From contig NZ_CYPU01000070.1 of NCBI RefSeq assembly GCF_001458195.1, forward strand, positions 62,001-126,000: DNA of 64,000 bases, written 5' to 3'. The position numbers and the translations under genes were made by a program. The notes beneath the pieces are model-generated. The model was not told where the DNA came from, did not search any database, and worked only from the letters and a program-made list of their open reading frames with translations. Origin of the DNA: Ruegeria atlantica. Its GTDB lineage: Bacteria > Pseudomonadota > Alphaproteobacteria > Rhodobacterales > Rhodobacteraceae. Each line of letters opens with the position of its first letter. Position 1 is the first letter of the stretch. Positions 1 to 7,891 of this stretch are shown piece by piece.

Positions 1-313
1 CGGCCGCCTCAGCAGCCGCTTGTTTCTCCTGAACCTCTTTCGCGCTGCGGAGCATAACCTTCACGCCCGCGACAAGGCCCAGCAATGTGAACAGCACCAG
101 GAAGATCGGGATTGTCCCGAGCAGGCTGTCCAGCCCGTATCCGATGCCAAATCCGATCCCAAGACCGGAAACCATTTCGATGACCATCCTCCAGGCAAGC
201 TCGCCCCCGGACACGTCAGCATCCGCACGAGGCTTTGGCGCTTTGGCCTTTTTCGCCGCTGTGATCTTGGCCTCCAGCTGCGCCATACGCTGCTTTTGGT
301 CATCATCGGTCAC
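1..313 (-). CDS. atpI: ATP synthase subunit I (AtpI), 3' end cut off by window edge
   Basis: AtpI is a small inner-membrane protein that helps assemble the c-ring of F0F1 ATP synthase and is normally the first gene of the F0 operon. The visible part is 104 codons from a GTG start (codon at 313-311). The start is chosen because a GAGGG Shine-Dalgarno lies about 9 bases upstream and the N-terminus is the charged Lys/Ala/Pro-rich stretch usual in Rhodobacterales AtpI. Two hydrophobic segments follow, the first with the Gly-rich pattern GLGIGFGIGYGLD and the second with IPIFLVLFTLLGLVAGV. The C-terminus is Ala/Glu-rich and runs off the left edge, so atpB/atpE/atpF are expected just outside. The start could also be a few codons different. 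Confidence 0.85.
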   Translation of the reverse strand, partial: MTDDDQKQRMAQLEAKITAAKKAKAPKPRADADVSGGELAWRMVIEMVSGLGIGFGIGYGLDSLLGTIPIFLVLFTLLGLVAGVKVMLRSAKEVQEKQAAAEAA

Positions 314-497
314 GGGCAATTCCCTCGCACAGTCTTGGGTAGGGTGCTAAGGGGCGCAAGGCACAGAGTCAACGGTGTTAAATGTCCGACTTGCCGCAGG
401 TTAAGTAATTGATTTTATGCAATTTATTCATGAAGTTGAAGCGCCATTAAGATGTCCCGATCCATCGGCGCGCGTAAAAACCCCTCAATTCGTATAT

Positions 498-513
498 TCA
501 ACCAAATGGTTGA
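498..513. promoter_or_regulatory. Candidate ArsR operator (dyad TCAACCA-AA-TGGTTGA)
   Basis: A 16-bp dyad with perfect 7-bp arms and a 2-bp centre lies 31 bp before the ATG of the ArsR-family gene at 545. Dyads of this TCAACCA/TGGTTGA type are familiar upstream of ArsR regulators of the kind usually paired with AHSA1/SRPBCC proteins. Its position suggests autoregulation. The role is inferred; the dyad itself is directly visible. Confidence 0.55.
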
Positions 514-544
514 CCAAAACCGGGCGCTGTGATTGAGCGATAGC

Positions 545-880
545 ATGTCCAATGACCTCGATACCGTTTTCGCGGCCCTCGCCGACCCGACCCGCCGCGC
601 CATCCTTGCGATGCTGCTTGAGGATGACATGGCCGTCACCGACGTCGCCGACCCGTTCGAGATGTCGCTGGCCGCGATCTCGAAACATCTGATCATCCTG
701 ACCAAGGCCGGGTTGATCAGCCAGGAAAAGCGCGGGCGGGTGAAGTGGTGTAAGCTGGAACCGGATGCGCTGCGCGCGGCATCCGTCTGGATGCAGGGGT
801 TCGGTCAGTTCGAACCGGTCAATCTGGATGCGTTTGAACGATTTCTGGAAGTCGAACTACCAGCAACAGACGATCCCTAG
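545..880 (+). CDS. ArsR-family winged-helix transcriptional regulator
   Basis: A 111-residue DNA-binding protein. The N-terminal half is a classic ArsR winged helix: ALADPTRRAILAML (about residues 9-22), a recognition helix around MSLAAISKHLIIL, and a wing around QEKRGRVKW. No CxC metal-binding motif is present, so it is probably not a metal sensor; the family also includes regulators of AHSA1/SRPBCC proteins. The ATG at 545 is preferred over an in-frame TTG at 533. A dyad at 498-513 is a likely operator. No SRPBCC partner lies next to it; the following gene is convergent, with only 2 bp between the two stop codons. Confidence 0.85.
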   Translation: MSNDLDTVFAALADPTRRAILAMLLEDDMAVTDVADPFEMSLAAISKHLIILTKAGLISQEKRGRVKWCKLEPDALRAASVWMQGFGQFEPVNLDAFERFLEVELPATDDP

Positions 881-882
881 AC

Positions 883-1296
883 CTATCTGACGACAAACAC
901 CGATACTTTGGCATGCTTGGCCAGATATCCGGCATGGCTGGAAAAGATGTGGTCCGTGATGCGCGGTGCGTGCGTCCCAACGACGATTAGGTCGGCCCCA
1001 ATCTCTTCAGCGGCGCGGGTCAAATCACCGTCGACCTCTGCAGCTACATCTACCGAGTGGATGTTGCGCGCTGAAACCTCGGAGCCACTCTGCTCAGTAA
1101 GTTGATCCACAATGGCTTGCAGCTCGGTGCTGATCTTCGCGTCTGAATGCGTGACGTCGCCCGGCTGGGTTCCGGTCACGCTGACGATTGTGATCCGGGC
1201 GTTTTGCCATCTCGCCATTTGCGCAGCGACATCCAGAGCTTTACGAATTTCCGGTGGCAGATGAATATCGACCGGGATCATAATGTGACTAAACAT
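883..1296 (-). CDS. Universal stress protein family (UspA-like)
   Basis: A 137-residue single-domain Usp fold, expected in the cytoplasm. It starts with the typical strand MFSHIMIPVDIH, has the middle strand ARITIVSVTG and ends with ADLIVVGTHAPRIT and a C-terminal VSVFVVR strand. The usual ATP-binding G-2x-G-9x-G(S/T) signature is degenerate (GTHAPRITDHIFSSHAG), so nucleotide binding is uncertain. It is convergent with the ArsR gene and stands alone. A second Usp gene lies at 37325-37762. Confidence 0.85.
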   Translation of the reverse strand: MFSHIMIPVDIHLPPEIRKALDVAAQMARWQNARITIVSVTGTQPGDVTHSDAKISTELQAIVDQLTEQSGSEVSARNIHSVDVAAEVDGDLTRAAEEIGADLIVVGTHAPRITDHIFSSHAGYLAKHAKVSVFVVR

Positions 1297-1402
1297 GGCA
1301 TCTTCCTCCTGCCGCCGATGTTAGCGGGCTCAGGAATAGAGTACTTTGATCTGTCTCATGTAGATGACTCCGACCATTTCATTCGGTTTGGCCGGTTCCC
1401 AG

Positions 1403-1681
1403 CTAGCCTTCCTGACTATACTCGACGCCGATGATCACACCCGTTGCATCCGCAAGACACAACCACGGTGCCTGAGCGCCAGTGACCTCAATTGTTGTGA
1501 TTGTTCCAGTCGGCACGGACTCGGTCGAAACCGCGTTGACGTCAGCGGCCTGAACACCAGTCTCAGCCGACACGAGTGCCTCACAACTGCCTTGAAGGTC
1601 GGTCTCCGACGACCCCTGCCCCCCTCCTTGCGTACAGGCGGATAACATCGCACCGACGACAAATAGAATAGCTTGCTTCAT
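1403..1681 (-). CDS. Small putative lipoprotein of unknown function
   Basis: A 92-residue exported protein. The N-terminus is a short hydrophobic signal (ILFVVGAML) followed by a lipobox LSAC, so the mature protein should be lipid-anchored through that Cys. The mature part is acidic and Thr/Val-rich and contains two further Cys, one in GSCEAL and one in WLCLAD. Two ATGs are adjacent (1684 and 1681); the second has the better distance to the GGAGGG Shine-Dalgarno. No family is recognised. It lies downstream of the EamA exporter on the same strand, 62 bp away, so may share its transcript. Confidence 0.65.
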   Translation of the reverse strand: MKQAILFVVGAMLSACTQGGGQGSSETDLQGSCEALVSAETGVQAADVNAVSTESVPTGTITTIEVTGAQAPWLCLADATGVIIGVEYSQEG

Positions 1682-1743
1682 CATTCCCTCCAGGATGGTT
1701 CATCAGACCCGAGGGTTGTTAGATTACGGCCAAATGGCAAGGG

Positions 1744-2658
1744 TCATTCCGAGATCGGTGCAGTGTCTTTCGCAGGTTGCTCTTCGCTTTTGAGCAGCAG
1801 AACCAGCGCGATCGCGGTTAAAACGACACCAACCAGCACCATGACAGTTGGCGCAGGCCGCCCAAGCGCGATTTCCCACAGGATCACCCAGCTGGGGATC
1901 AGATAAGTGTAGGCCATAACCTTGGCCGACGGCAGGCGTAGCGCTGCAAACTGGACCAGAACGAAACTGGAGGCCGTTGCGAAGATAGAAAGATACAGCA
2001 GACTGACCCAGACGATCAGCGGCAGGTTCGCCCAATCGGTTGCACGGATGTCTGACCAGCCGACAATCGTCAGGATCACGCAGCCAGCAACCAGTGTTCC
2101 AAATGTAAAGACTACCGCGGGCTCACCCCGGTTCAGTTTGCGCACCATCGGCGTGTAGATTGCATGCGCCATGCAGCCCCAGAAAAAGATGATCTCTCCG
2201 CCACCGATCTCGAATGCACGAAAGGACTGCCAATCGGCGCGAAAGATAACCCACAAAGCCCCGGTAGCCCCCACCGTCAGGGCAAAAGCCATACGCGGAG
2301 TGGTGATCTGGCGCAGCAGAACCCATCCGGCGACCGCAGACATGACCGGCGTCAGGGTGAATACCGCAGATGTGCTGACCGGGTCGGCGGTTTTTAGGCC
2401 GTAAAACATAAGAACAAAGTAAGTGGCAAACAGCCCGCCCAAAACGGCGTATCGCCACGGCGCTTGCGCAGCGCTGCGCGGCAAACCGGTGGTGGCTAAC
2501 GCGGCAATGCCGATGATGACGGCCGCAATCAGAAACCGTCCGGCTGTAATCGCCAACGGCGCAATCTGGTTGGCCACAATCGATCCCAACGAGAAACTAC
2601 CCGCCACCAGCAGAGTGAATGTGATCATTGCCAAATGACCACGCCCCTGCGGTGTCAC
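1744..2658 (-). CDS. EamA/DMT-family transporter
   Basis: An inner-membrane drug/metabolite transporter of about 304 residues with ten predicted membrane segments in two EamA repeats. It begins with LAMITFTLLVAGSFSLGSIV and has a second repeat starting near EIIFFWGCMAHAIYTPMVRK. Such proteins usually export amino acids, bases or small organics; the substrate cannot be read from sequence. The likely start is a GTG at 2658 whose codon overlaps the stop of the upstream LysR gene (GTGA), implying translational coupling; ATG at 2628 is an alternative. The regulator-exporter overlap suggests that the LysR protein controls this gene. Confidence 0.85.
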   Translation of the reverse strand: MTPQGRGHLAMITFTLLVAGSFSLGSIVANQIAPLAITAGRFLIAAVIIGIAALATTGLPRSAAQAPWRYAVLGGLFATYFVLMFYGLKTADPVSTSAVFTLTPVMSAVAGWVLLRQITTPRMAFALTVGATGALWVIFRADWQSFRAFEIGGGEIIFFWGCMAHAIYTPMVRKLNRGEPAVVFTFGTLVAGCVILTIVGWSDIRATDWANLPLIVWVSLLYLSIFATASSFVLVQFAALRLPSAKVMAYTYLIPSWVILWEIALGRPAPTVMVLVGVVLTAIALVLLLKSEEQPAKDTAPISE

Positions 2659-3533
2659 GAGAGCCAACCTTTGGACTCTTTCTTAAGGAACGATAGGAAG
2701 GCCTGCACTTTGGTCGTGCGGTGCAGATCGACATGGGTCACCAGCCAAAGTTTGCCGAACCATTCGGGCAATGGCTCAATAACTTCGACCAGTTCCGGAT
2801 CGCGCGATGCCTCCCATCGTGCCATGAAACCAATCCCGGCCCCGGCTAGAACCGCCTCGCGCAAGCAGAAATTGTTGGTACAGCGGAATGCGATGGCCTC
2901 GGCCGGGACAGTGGCACGCAACCATTTGGAAAACGGAGCGCGGCTGTTTTCATCGTCCGTGCCGACAAACAAGTGGTCTGCAAATTCGTCAATGCTCGCT
3001 GGTTTGCCTCGGCGCTCGATATATGACTTGCTGGCAAACAAGCCGACCTCCTGTTCGATAAACGGCTGCACAACATTGTCGGGTTGGTCCGGGGCGGCAC
3101 CCGCACGGATGGCCACATGCGCCTCGCCGTATTCCAGGCGGAACAGGCGGTCCCCGGTGAGGTAACGCACGATCAGGCCCGGATGCATTGATTGGAACTC
3201 GGACAGGGCAGGAACGACCAAGGGCGCCAGCGAGGCCAGAGACGTCACAACCAATTCGCCCGACACATCATCGCCACGCCCTTTCATTCTGCCCACCAAC
3301 TGATTGAACTGATCTTCGGTGGCCTGAGCCACGCGCAGAAGGTCCTCTCCGGCATCGGTTGGGGTATAGCCACGCGCGTGGCGCTGAAACAGTTTGACGC
3401 CCAGCCGCGCCTCGATCGCGTCGATATGGCGGATCACGGTGGCATGGTGCACGCCCAAGATTTCGGCCGCGCCGCTGACAGTGCCCATCCGAGCGACCTG
3501 ATAGGCGGTTTTGACTTCGTCCCAATTATCCAT
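2655..3533 (-). CDS. LysR-family transcriptional regulator
   Basis: A 292-residue regulator. The N-terminal winged helix (residues 1-60) has VSGAAEILGVHHATVIRHI as helix-turn-helix; the rest is a LysR substrate-binding domain. The ATG at 3533 begins MDNWDEVKTAY, the usual LysR N-terminus; a longer in-frame extension upstream is not protein-like and would run into the divergent azoreductase gene. It is divergent from azoR and overlaps the downstream EamA gene by 4 bp. Inverted repeats in the 118-bp divergent promoter are plausible operators for both directions. Confidence 0.88.
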   Translation of the reverse strand: MDNWDEVKTAYQVARMGTVSGAAEILGVHHATVIRHIDAIEARLGVKLFQRHARGYTPTDAGEDLLRVAQATEDQFNQLVGRMKGRGDDVSGELVVTSLASLAPLVVPALSEFQSMHPGLIVRYLTGDRLFRLEYGEAHVAIRAGAAPDQPDNVVQPFIEQEVGLFASKSYIERRGKPASIDEFADHLFVGTDDENSRAPFSKWLRATVPAEAIAFRCTNNFCLREAVLAGAGIGFMARWEASRDPELVEVIEPLPEWFGKLWLVTHVDLHRTTKVQAFLSFLKKESKGWLS

Positions 3534-3555
3534 GCTCAAGCCCACTGTGCAAATT

Positions 3556-3575
3556 CCAACAATACCTGTTGGTAT
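3556..3575. promoter_or_regulatory. Overlapping inverted repeats in the LysR/azoR divergent promoter
   Basis: CCAACA-ATACC-TGTTGG (3556-3572) has perfect 6-bp arms. It overlaps ATACC-TGTT-GGTAT (3562-3575), with perfect 5-bp arms. The pair sits between the divergent LysR and azoR starts, where a LysR regulator would normally bind. The binding partner is inferred. Confidence 0.5.
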
Positions 3576-3651
3576 ATCCGCGCTTCGTTCGCTGACGCAA
3601 CACTCATATTGGAACCGGAAACAGTTACCCCGCCAAAAAGGAAACCCTGAC

Positions 3652-4233
3652 ATGACCAAGACCATCCTGCATATCGACGCCTCGGCCCGCCGCACCGGAT
3701 CCGCCACTCGCGACCTTTCCGGCCAGATTATCGGGCATCTTGGCGCCGGGCGCATCATCCGCCGCGATCTTGCCAGCCCCCTGCCTCTGCTTACCGAAGA
3801 CTGGATCAACGCCAACTTCACCCCCGCCGATCAGCGTGACGAGGTTCAACGCGATCTGCTGGCCCTGTCCGACGAGTTGGTAAGCGAGCTGCAAAACGCC
3901 GACACCATTGTTATCGGGCTGCCGATCTACAATTTCTCGGTGCCTGCGGCCTTCAAGGCCTGGATTGACCTTGTCGCCCGCGTGGGTCTGACCTTTGCCT
4001 ATTCGGAAACCGGCCCCAAAGGCCTGCTGGAAGGTAAGCGCGCCGTGCTGGCAATCGCGTCCGGCGGCACCGAGGTAGGGTCCGAGATCGACTTTGCCAC
4101 CAACTATGCCAAGCACGTTCTAGGATTCATCGGTATCCACGACGTCGACGTGATTGCGGCTGACAAGATGGCGCTGGATGCGGACGCCGCGTTGGCGAAC
4201 GCCCAAAAAGCGGTAACTCAACTCGCCGCCTGA
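3652..4233 (+). CDS. azoR: FMN-dependent NADH-azoreductase (AzoR family)
   Basis: A 193-residue flavodoxin-like quinone/azo reductase, a cytoplasmic homodimer in characterised members that uses NADH and FMN. The N-terminus ILHIDASARRTGSATRDLS is the FMN phosphate-binding loop; PIYNFSVPAAFKAWIDLV (about residues 90-107) is the strongly conserved flavin-contact region, followed by GLLEGKRAVLAIASGG. Length is normal for AzoR. The ATG at 3652 is chosen because it starts exactly at the conserved strand. It is divergent from a LysR gene, a common arrangement for quinone-detoxifying reductases that respond to quinone or electrophile stress. Confidence 0.9.
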   Translation: MTKTILHIDASARRTGSATRDLSGQIIGHLGAGRIIRRDLASPLPLLTEDWINANFTPADQRDEVQRDLLALSDELVSELQNADTIVIGLPIYNFSVPAAFKAWIDLVARVGLTFAYSETGPKGLLEGKRAVLAIASGGTEVGSEIDFATNYAKHVLGFIGIHDVDVIAADKMALDADAALANAQKAVTQLAA

Positions 4234-4258
4234 CCCACCTCTGGCCTTTGTCTTGTGA

Positions 4259-4300
4259 AACGTCCAGTCTGCCTTAAGCGAGATTTGCAGACTGGGCGTT
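4259..4300 (+). promoter_or_regulatory. Long hairpin directly before a start codon
   Basis: AACGTCCAGTCTGC and GCAGACTGGGCGTT form a 14-bp stem (one T-G wobble) around a 14-base loop. It ends 4 bases before the ATG at 4305 and takes up the space where a ribosome-binding site should be. No U-run follows, so it is not an ordinary intrinsic terminator for azoR. Translational control of the downstream gene is an inference. Confidence 0.5.
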
Positions 4301-4304
4301 CATC

Positions 4305-5045
4305 ATGAAGAAAATCGGCATTCTGGGCGGTGTGGGCTGGGCCTCGACCGTGGATTATTACCGAGCGATCGCAGAAGGGGCCAGCAGGCACTTTGCCAAT
4401 CGCGGCCACGGCTCGCCTCTGCCGATCCCGCCTATGACAATCGAATCCGTTACGCAGGCCAAAACCCGCGCCCTGCGGGGAACCGCCGGGGATGAGACCA
4501 GTTGGTCCGGGTTCGACGCGGTGTTTCGCGAGGCATTGCTGACGCTTGAAAACGCAGGCTGCGACTTTGGCATCATCGCCTCGAACACTCCGCACGCGCG
4601 ACTGCATGCGATCCGGCAAGGTATCACCATGCCCATTCTCAGCATTTTCGATGCAACCGCTGAGGCCACAGCATCTGCCAGGGCGTCCACAGCCCTGGTT
4701 CTGGGAACGACAGTGACCATGCAGGCCAGCAATTATTCAGACCGATTGGCCTCCGAAGGGATCACTGCAAATGATCGCCTGCCCGAAACGGAAATTGCCG
4801 AGATGCAGGCGATGATCGACAGTGACTTCTACGGCGGCGCATCAGCCACAGCGCGCGCTCGTTTACTAACTTTCTGCGACAAGCACGCAAAGCCTGGAAC
4901 TGCGATCTTGCTGGCGTGCACCGAACTGCCGCTGGCCTTTCCCGACCACGTGGATGACCCTGTTTTTGAGGCCGACGGCCACCTGTTCGTCAACCCGTCC
5001 GCCGCCCATGTCGCCGCAGCCCTCGAAGAGGCGCTGAGCGATTGA
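4305..5045 (+). CDS. Aspartate/glutamate racemase-family protein
   Basis: A 246-residue member of the Asp/Glu racemase superfamily (cofactor-independent, two-domain pseudo-symmetric fold). It begins with the typical KKIGILGGVGWASTVDYYR. The second-half catalytic site is intact (ILLACTELPLAF). In the first-half site the usual Cys is replaced: the motif is IIASNTPH, with Ser where CNT is expected. Some characterised family members, such as E. coli YgeA, also have a single catalytic Cys, so racemase or related amino-acid chemistry remains possible, but substrate and reaction are uncertain. A hairpin sits just before the start. The stop codon abuts the convergent stop of the next gene, giving the sequence TGATCA. 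Confidence 0.8.
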   Translation: MKKIGILGGVGWASTVDYYRAIAEGASRHFANRGHGSPLPIPPMTIESVTQAKTRALRGTAGDETSWSGFDAVFREALLTLENAGCDFGIIASNTPHARLHAIRQGITMPILSIFDATAEATASARASTALVLGTTVTMQASNYSDRLASEGITANDRLPETEIAEMQAMIDSDFYGGASATARARLLTFCDKHAKPGTAILLACTELPLAFPDHVDDPVFEADGHLFVNPSAAHVAAALEEALSD

Positions 5046-5576
5046 TCACGGCAGCCAGGTGACTGCGCATCCGACCTGATCGAAGAATGCAATCAGTTCA
5101 TCGCGTGTCATGGCGACGGTCCGGTCATTTACCAGAGGATGCATATAGATGACGTCCGCCTTTTGCGCGGTGGCGTCCATGAAGAACCGCACATCGTTTT
5201 GCACACCATTGATCATGGCCAGCGGACTGACCGCGCCGGGGCGGATACCGAGGTTCTGGAACAACCGCTCCGCTGATCCAAAGGACAGATTACCGATCCC
5301 CAGCTCTGTGCCCAGCGCCTTGAGGTCCATCTCGCGGCTTTGTTCGAGCGTCACCAGATAGTTCCGCTTTTTCTTGTCGCGCAGGTACAGGTTCTTGAGG
5401 CGCAGGGAGTTTTCGCCCGGTACCAGGAATTGCTCTTCAACGCCTTTGGCATCCTCAACCGTGCGCAGGGGGATATGCGTGAGCAGACGATAGCTCAGCC
5501 CCCAGTCATCCAACCGCTGCAACAGCGCGTCTGAACTGATCGGCAACGTGTCTTGAAAAGCGGATGACGCGTCCAT
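5046..5576 (-). CDS. ProX/YbaK-type prolyl-tRNA editing protein
   Basis: A 176-residue free-standing editing domain that deacylates mischarged tRNA, probably Ala-tRNA-Pro (PrdX/ProXp-ala group). Typical landmarks are HIPLRTVEDAKGV near residue 35, NLYLRDKKKRNYLVTL with the catalytic-site Lys, GSAERLFQNLGIRPGAVSPLA, and the C-terminal HPLVNDRTVAM. The start at 5576 is fixed by a perfect AGGAGG about 6 bases upstream; a longer in-frame form is unlikely. It is convergent with the racemase-like gene without a single spacer base and divergent from the membrane protein at 5665. Confidence 0.85.
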   Translation of the reverse strand: MDASSAFQDTLPISSDALLQRLDDWGLSYRLLTHIPLRTVEDAKGVEEQFLVPGENSLRLKNLYLRDKKKRNYLVTLEQSREMDLKALGTELGIGNLSFGSAERLFQNLGIRPGAVSPLAMINGVQNDVRFFMDATAQKADVIYMHPLVNDRTVAMTRDELIAFFDQVGCAVTWLP

Positions 5577-5664
5577 GGGAACCTCCTGTTGGATGCGCTC
5601 ATCGCGCAACACGAGGATGAATTCAAGCCACGACAGTGCCAAAATTGAGTGTTAGCGTGCCGCC

Positions 5665-6183
5665 ATGAAAGTGACGCGCAACACCCCGGACCGACTGATC
5701 CTGACTAACACGCCATGGTTCATCGGCATCACGCTGGTGCTCTTTATCCTCTGTTTTGTTGGGGCTGGTTTATTCATGGTCAGCGAGGGTGGCGAGGGCA
5801 TATTGTTCGGCATCTTCTTTGCGCTGTTCGGTGGCGGGTTGGGCTTTGGCGCATTCTGCGTCTTTGTGCGCCGCGTACAGGTCATATTGGACCGCAACAG
5901 CAATAGTATCTTGATCCGTCGCCAATCGATCTTTGGATATGACGCAGAAGAACATGAGTTGTCGAACCTGTCCCATGCCGAGGTGGAAACCACCACCTCG
6001 ACCCGCGACAGGACCACGTCCAAGATGCATCGCCCCGTTCTAGTCCTTAAAAAAGGCATGAGTGCTGGTCGTCACCCGATCGTCGAAGCCTATGTCAGCG
6101 GGCGCGGCGCACAGCGGATGGTTGATGCGGTCAACAACTGGCTACCCGCGCGAGAGGTTGACTCGGACAGCCAATCGGCCTAA
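5665..6183 (+). CDS. Two-pass membrane protein of unknown function
   Basis: A 172-residue inner-membrane protein. Residues about 18-38 (IGITLVLFILCFVGAGLFMV) and 45-68 (ILFGIFFALFGGGLGFGAFCVF) are membrane segments; the remaining C-terminal half is soluble and probably cytoplasmic, with the pattern VQVILDRNSNSILIRRQ that resembles small PH-like or beta-sandwich domains seen in short bacterial membrane proteins. No Shine-Dalgarno is obvious. The function is not recognised. A hairpin (CCGGAAG/CTTCCGG) lies 16 bp after the stop. Confidence 0.7.
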   Translation: MKVTRNTPDRLILTNTPWFIGITLVLFILCFVGAGLFMVSEGGEGILFGIFFALFGGGLGFGAFCVFVRRVQVILDRNSNSILIRRQSIFGYDAEEHELSNLSHAEVETTTSTRDRTTSKMHRPVLVLKKGMSAGRHPIVEAYVSGRGAQRMVDAVNNWLPAREVDSDSQSA

Positions 6184-6198
6184 ATCGCAGTCAAACAT

Positions 6199-6220
6199 CC
6201 GGAAGCGTCTGATCTTCCGG
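6199..6220. repeat. Hairpin CCGGAAG-N8-CTTCCGG downstream of the membrane-protein gene
   Basis: A perfect 7-bp inverted repeat 16 bp after the stop at 6183, with no following T-run. It could stabilise the 3' end of the upstream mRNA or be part of the ffh leader. No more can be said from sequence. Confidence 0.4.
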
Positions 6221-6344
6221 TCCCTTGAGTCGTTCAGGGATCGCCCCCCACCAGCGTGTCACGCCCGTGGGGGCAATTGTGCATTTAACCGGCGCTTCCT
6301 ACCTAGGAACTGCCATCAGATAACCGGCTAAGGAGGCCGAAGGC

Positions 6345-7850
6345 ATGTTTGAAAATCTATCCGAACGCCTCTCTGGCGTCTTTGACCGGCTGACCAAACA
6401 GGGTGCCCTGTCCGAAGAGGACGTAAAAACCGCCCTGCGCGAAGTGCGCGTGGCCTTACTTGAGGCTGACGTCTCGCTGCCGGTTGCACGTGAATTCGTC
6501 AAGAAAGTGCAGGATCAGGCCACCGGTCAGGCGGTGACCAAGTCGATCACCCCCGGACAGCAGGTCGTCAAGATCGTGCACGACGCGATGGTTGACACAC
6601 TGCGCGGTGAAGAAGATCCAGGTGCGCTGAAAATCGATAACCCGCCTGCTCCGATCCTGATGGTCGGCCTGCAGGGCTCAGGTAAAACGACCACGACCGG
6701 TAAGCTGGCCAAACGCCTGAAAGAGAAAGAGGGCAAGAAGGTCCTTATGGCCTCGCTCGACGTCTATCGCCCGGCGGCGATGGATCAGCTGGCCGTTCTA
6801 GGTACGCAGGTCGGCGTCGATACCCTGCCGATCGTTCCCGGCCAAAAACCCATCGACATCGCCAAACGTGCCAAGCAACAGGCGACGCTGGGTGGCTATG
6901 ACGTCTATATGTTGGATACTGCTGGCCGTCTGCACATTGACGAAGTGCTGATGAACGAGGTCGAGCAGGTTCGTAACGTTGTTGATCCGCGCGAGACCCT
7001 GCTGGTGGTCGACGGCCTGACCGGTCAGGTCGCCGTTGAAGTGGCCGAGGAATTCGAGGCCAAGGTCGGCATTTCCGGCGTCGTCCTGACCCGAATGGAC
7101 GGTGACGGGCGCGGTGGTGCGGCGCTGTCTATGCGCGCGGTCACCGGCAAGCCGATCCGCTTTGTCGGTTTGGGCGAGAAGATGGACGCGCTCGAAACCT
7201 TTGAGCCGAACCGGATCGCCGGTCGTATTCTGGGCATGGGCGACATCGTTGCCCTGGTCGAAAAAGCCCAGGAAACGATGGAGATGGAACAGACCGAGCG
7301 CATGATGAAGCGCATGGTCAAAGGTCAGTTCAACATGAACGACCTGAAGATGCAGCTGGAACAGATGGTCCAGATGGGCGGCATGCAGGGCATGATGGGC
7401 ATGATGCCCGGCATGGGCAAAATGGCCAAGCAGGTCGAAGAGGCGGGCATGGACGACAAGGTGCTCAAGCGCCAGATCGCCCTGATCCAGTCCATGACCA
7501 AACGCGAGCGTGCCAACCCTCAACTGCTGCAAGCCAGCCGCAAAAAACGGATCGCAGCCGGTTCTGGGATGCAGGTTAGTGACCTCAACAAGTTGCTCAA
7601 AATGCACCGGCAGATGTCGGACATGATGAAGAAGATGGGCAAAATGGGCAAAGGCAAGATGCTGAAACAGGCCATGAAAGGCATGTTCGGTAAAGGTGGC
7701 CCCAGCCCCGAAGACATGGCCGCAGGCATGGACCCCAAGGCGCTGGAACAGGCGGCTAAAGCGATGGGCGGCAAGATGCCCGGTATGCCTGGAATGGGTG
7801 GCGGCATGGCCCTGCCCCCGGGTCTGAGCGGTTTCGGTAAGAAAAAGTGA
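6345..7850 (+). CDS. ffh: Signal recognition particle protein Ffh
   Basis: The protein part of SRP: it binds 4.5S RNA and signal sequences of nascent membrane proteins and delivers ribosomes to FtsY. The 501 residues hold the N domain (about 1-95), the GTPase G domain with GLQGSGKTT at 108-116, DTAGRLHID and the TRMDGDGRGG region, and a very Met-rich M domain (about 300-500; repeated MGGMQGMMGMM, MKKMGKMGKG) that binds signal peptides and RNA. The C-terminus is Gly/Met-rich and slightly longer than in E. coli. An AAGGAGG site lies just before the ATG. It heads a run of co-directional, mostly overlapping genes reaching rpmE. Confidence 0.97.
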   Translation: MFENLSERLSGVFDRLTKQGALSEEDVKTALREVRVALLEADVSLPVAREFVKKVQDQATGQAVTKSITPGQQVVKIVHDAMVDTLRGEEDPGALKIDNPPAPILMVGLQGSGKTTTTGKLAKRLKEKEGKKVLMASLDVYRPAAMDQLAVLGTQVGVDTLPIVPGQKPIDIAKRAKQQATLGGYDVYMLDTAGRLHIDEVLMNEVEQVRNVVDPRETLLVVDGLTGQVAVEVAEEFEAKVGISGVVLTRMDGDGRGGAALSMRAVTGKPIRFVGLGEKMDALETFEPNRIAGRILGMGDIVALVEKAQETMEMEQTERMMKRMVKGQFNMNDLKMQLEQMVQMGGMQGMMGMMPGMGKMAKQVEEAGMDDKVLKRQIALIQSMTKRERANPQLLQASRKKRIAAGSGMQVSDLNKLLKMHRQMSDMMKKMGKMGKGKMLKQAMKGMFGKGGPSPEDMAAGMDPKALEQAAKAMGGKMPGMPGMGGGMALPPGLSGFGKKK

Positions 7851-7891
7851 CACCAGCACGCTGCACCCAGCCCCCGTCCGGAAAGGCGGCG

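Noticed and set aside
3534..3821. Upstream extension of the LysR gene reading frame
   Set aside because: It would overlap the azoR gene, and the normal LysR start is at 3533.
6798..7859. Minus-strand His-rich open frame of 353 codons opposite ffh
   Set aside because: The His richness is the antisense of Met (ATG) codons in the Ffh M domain; no start signal or family.
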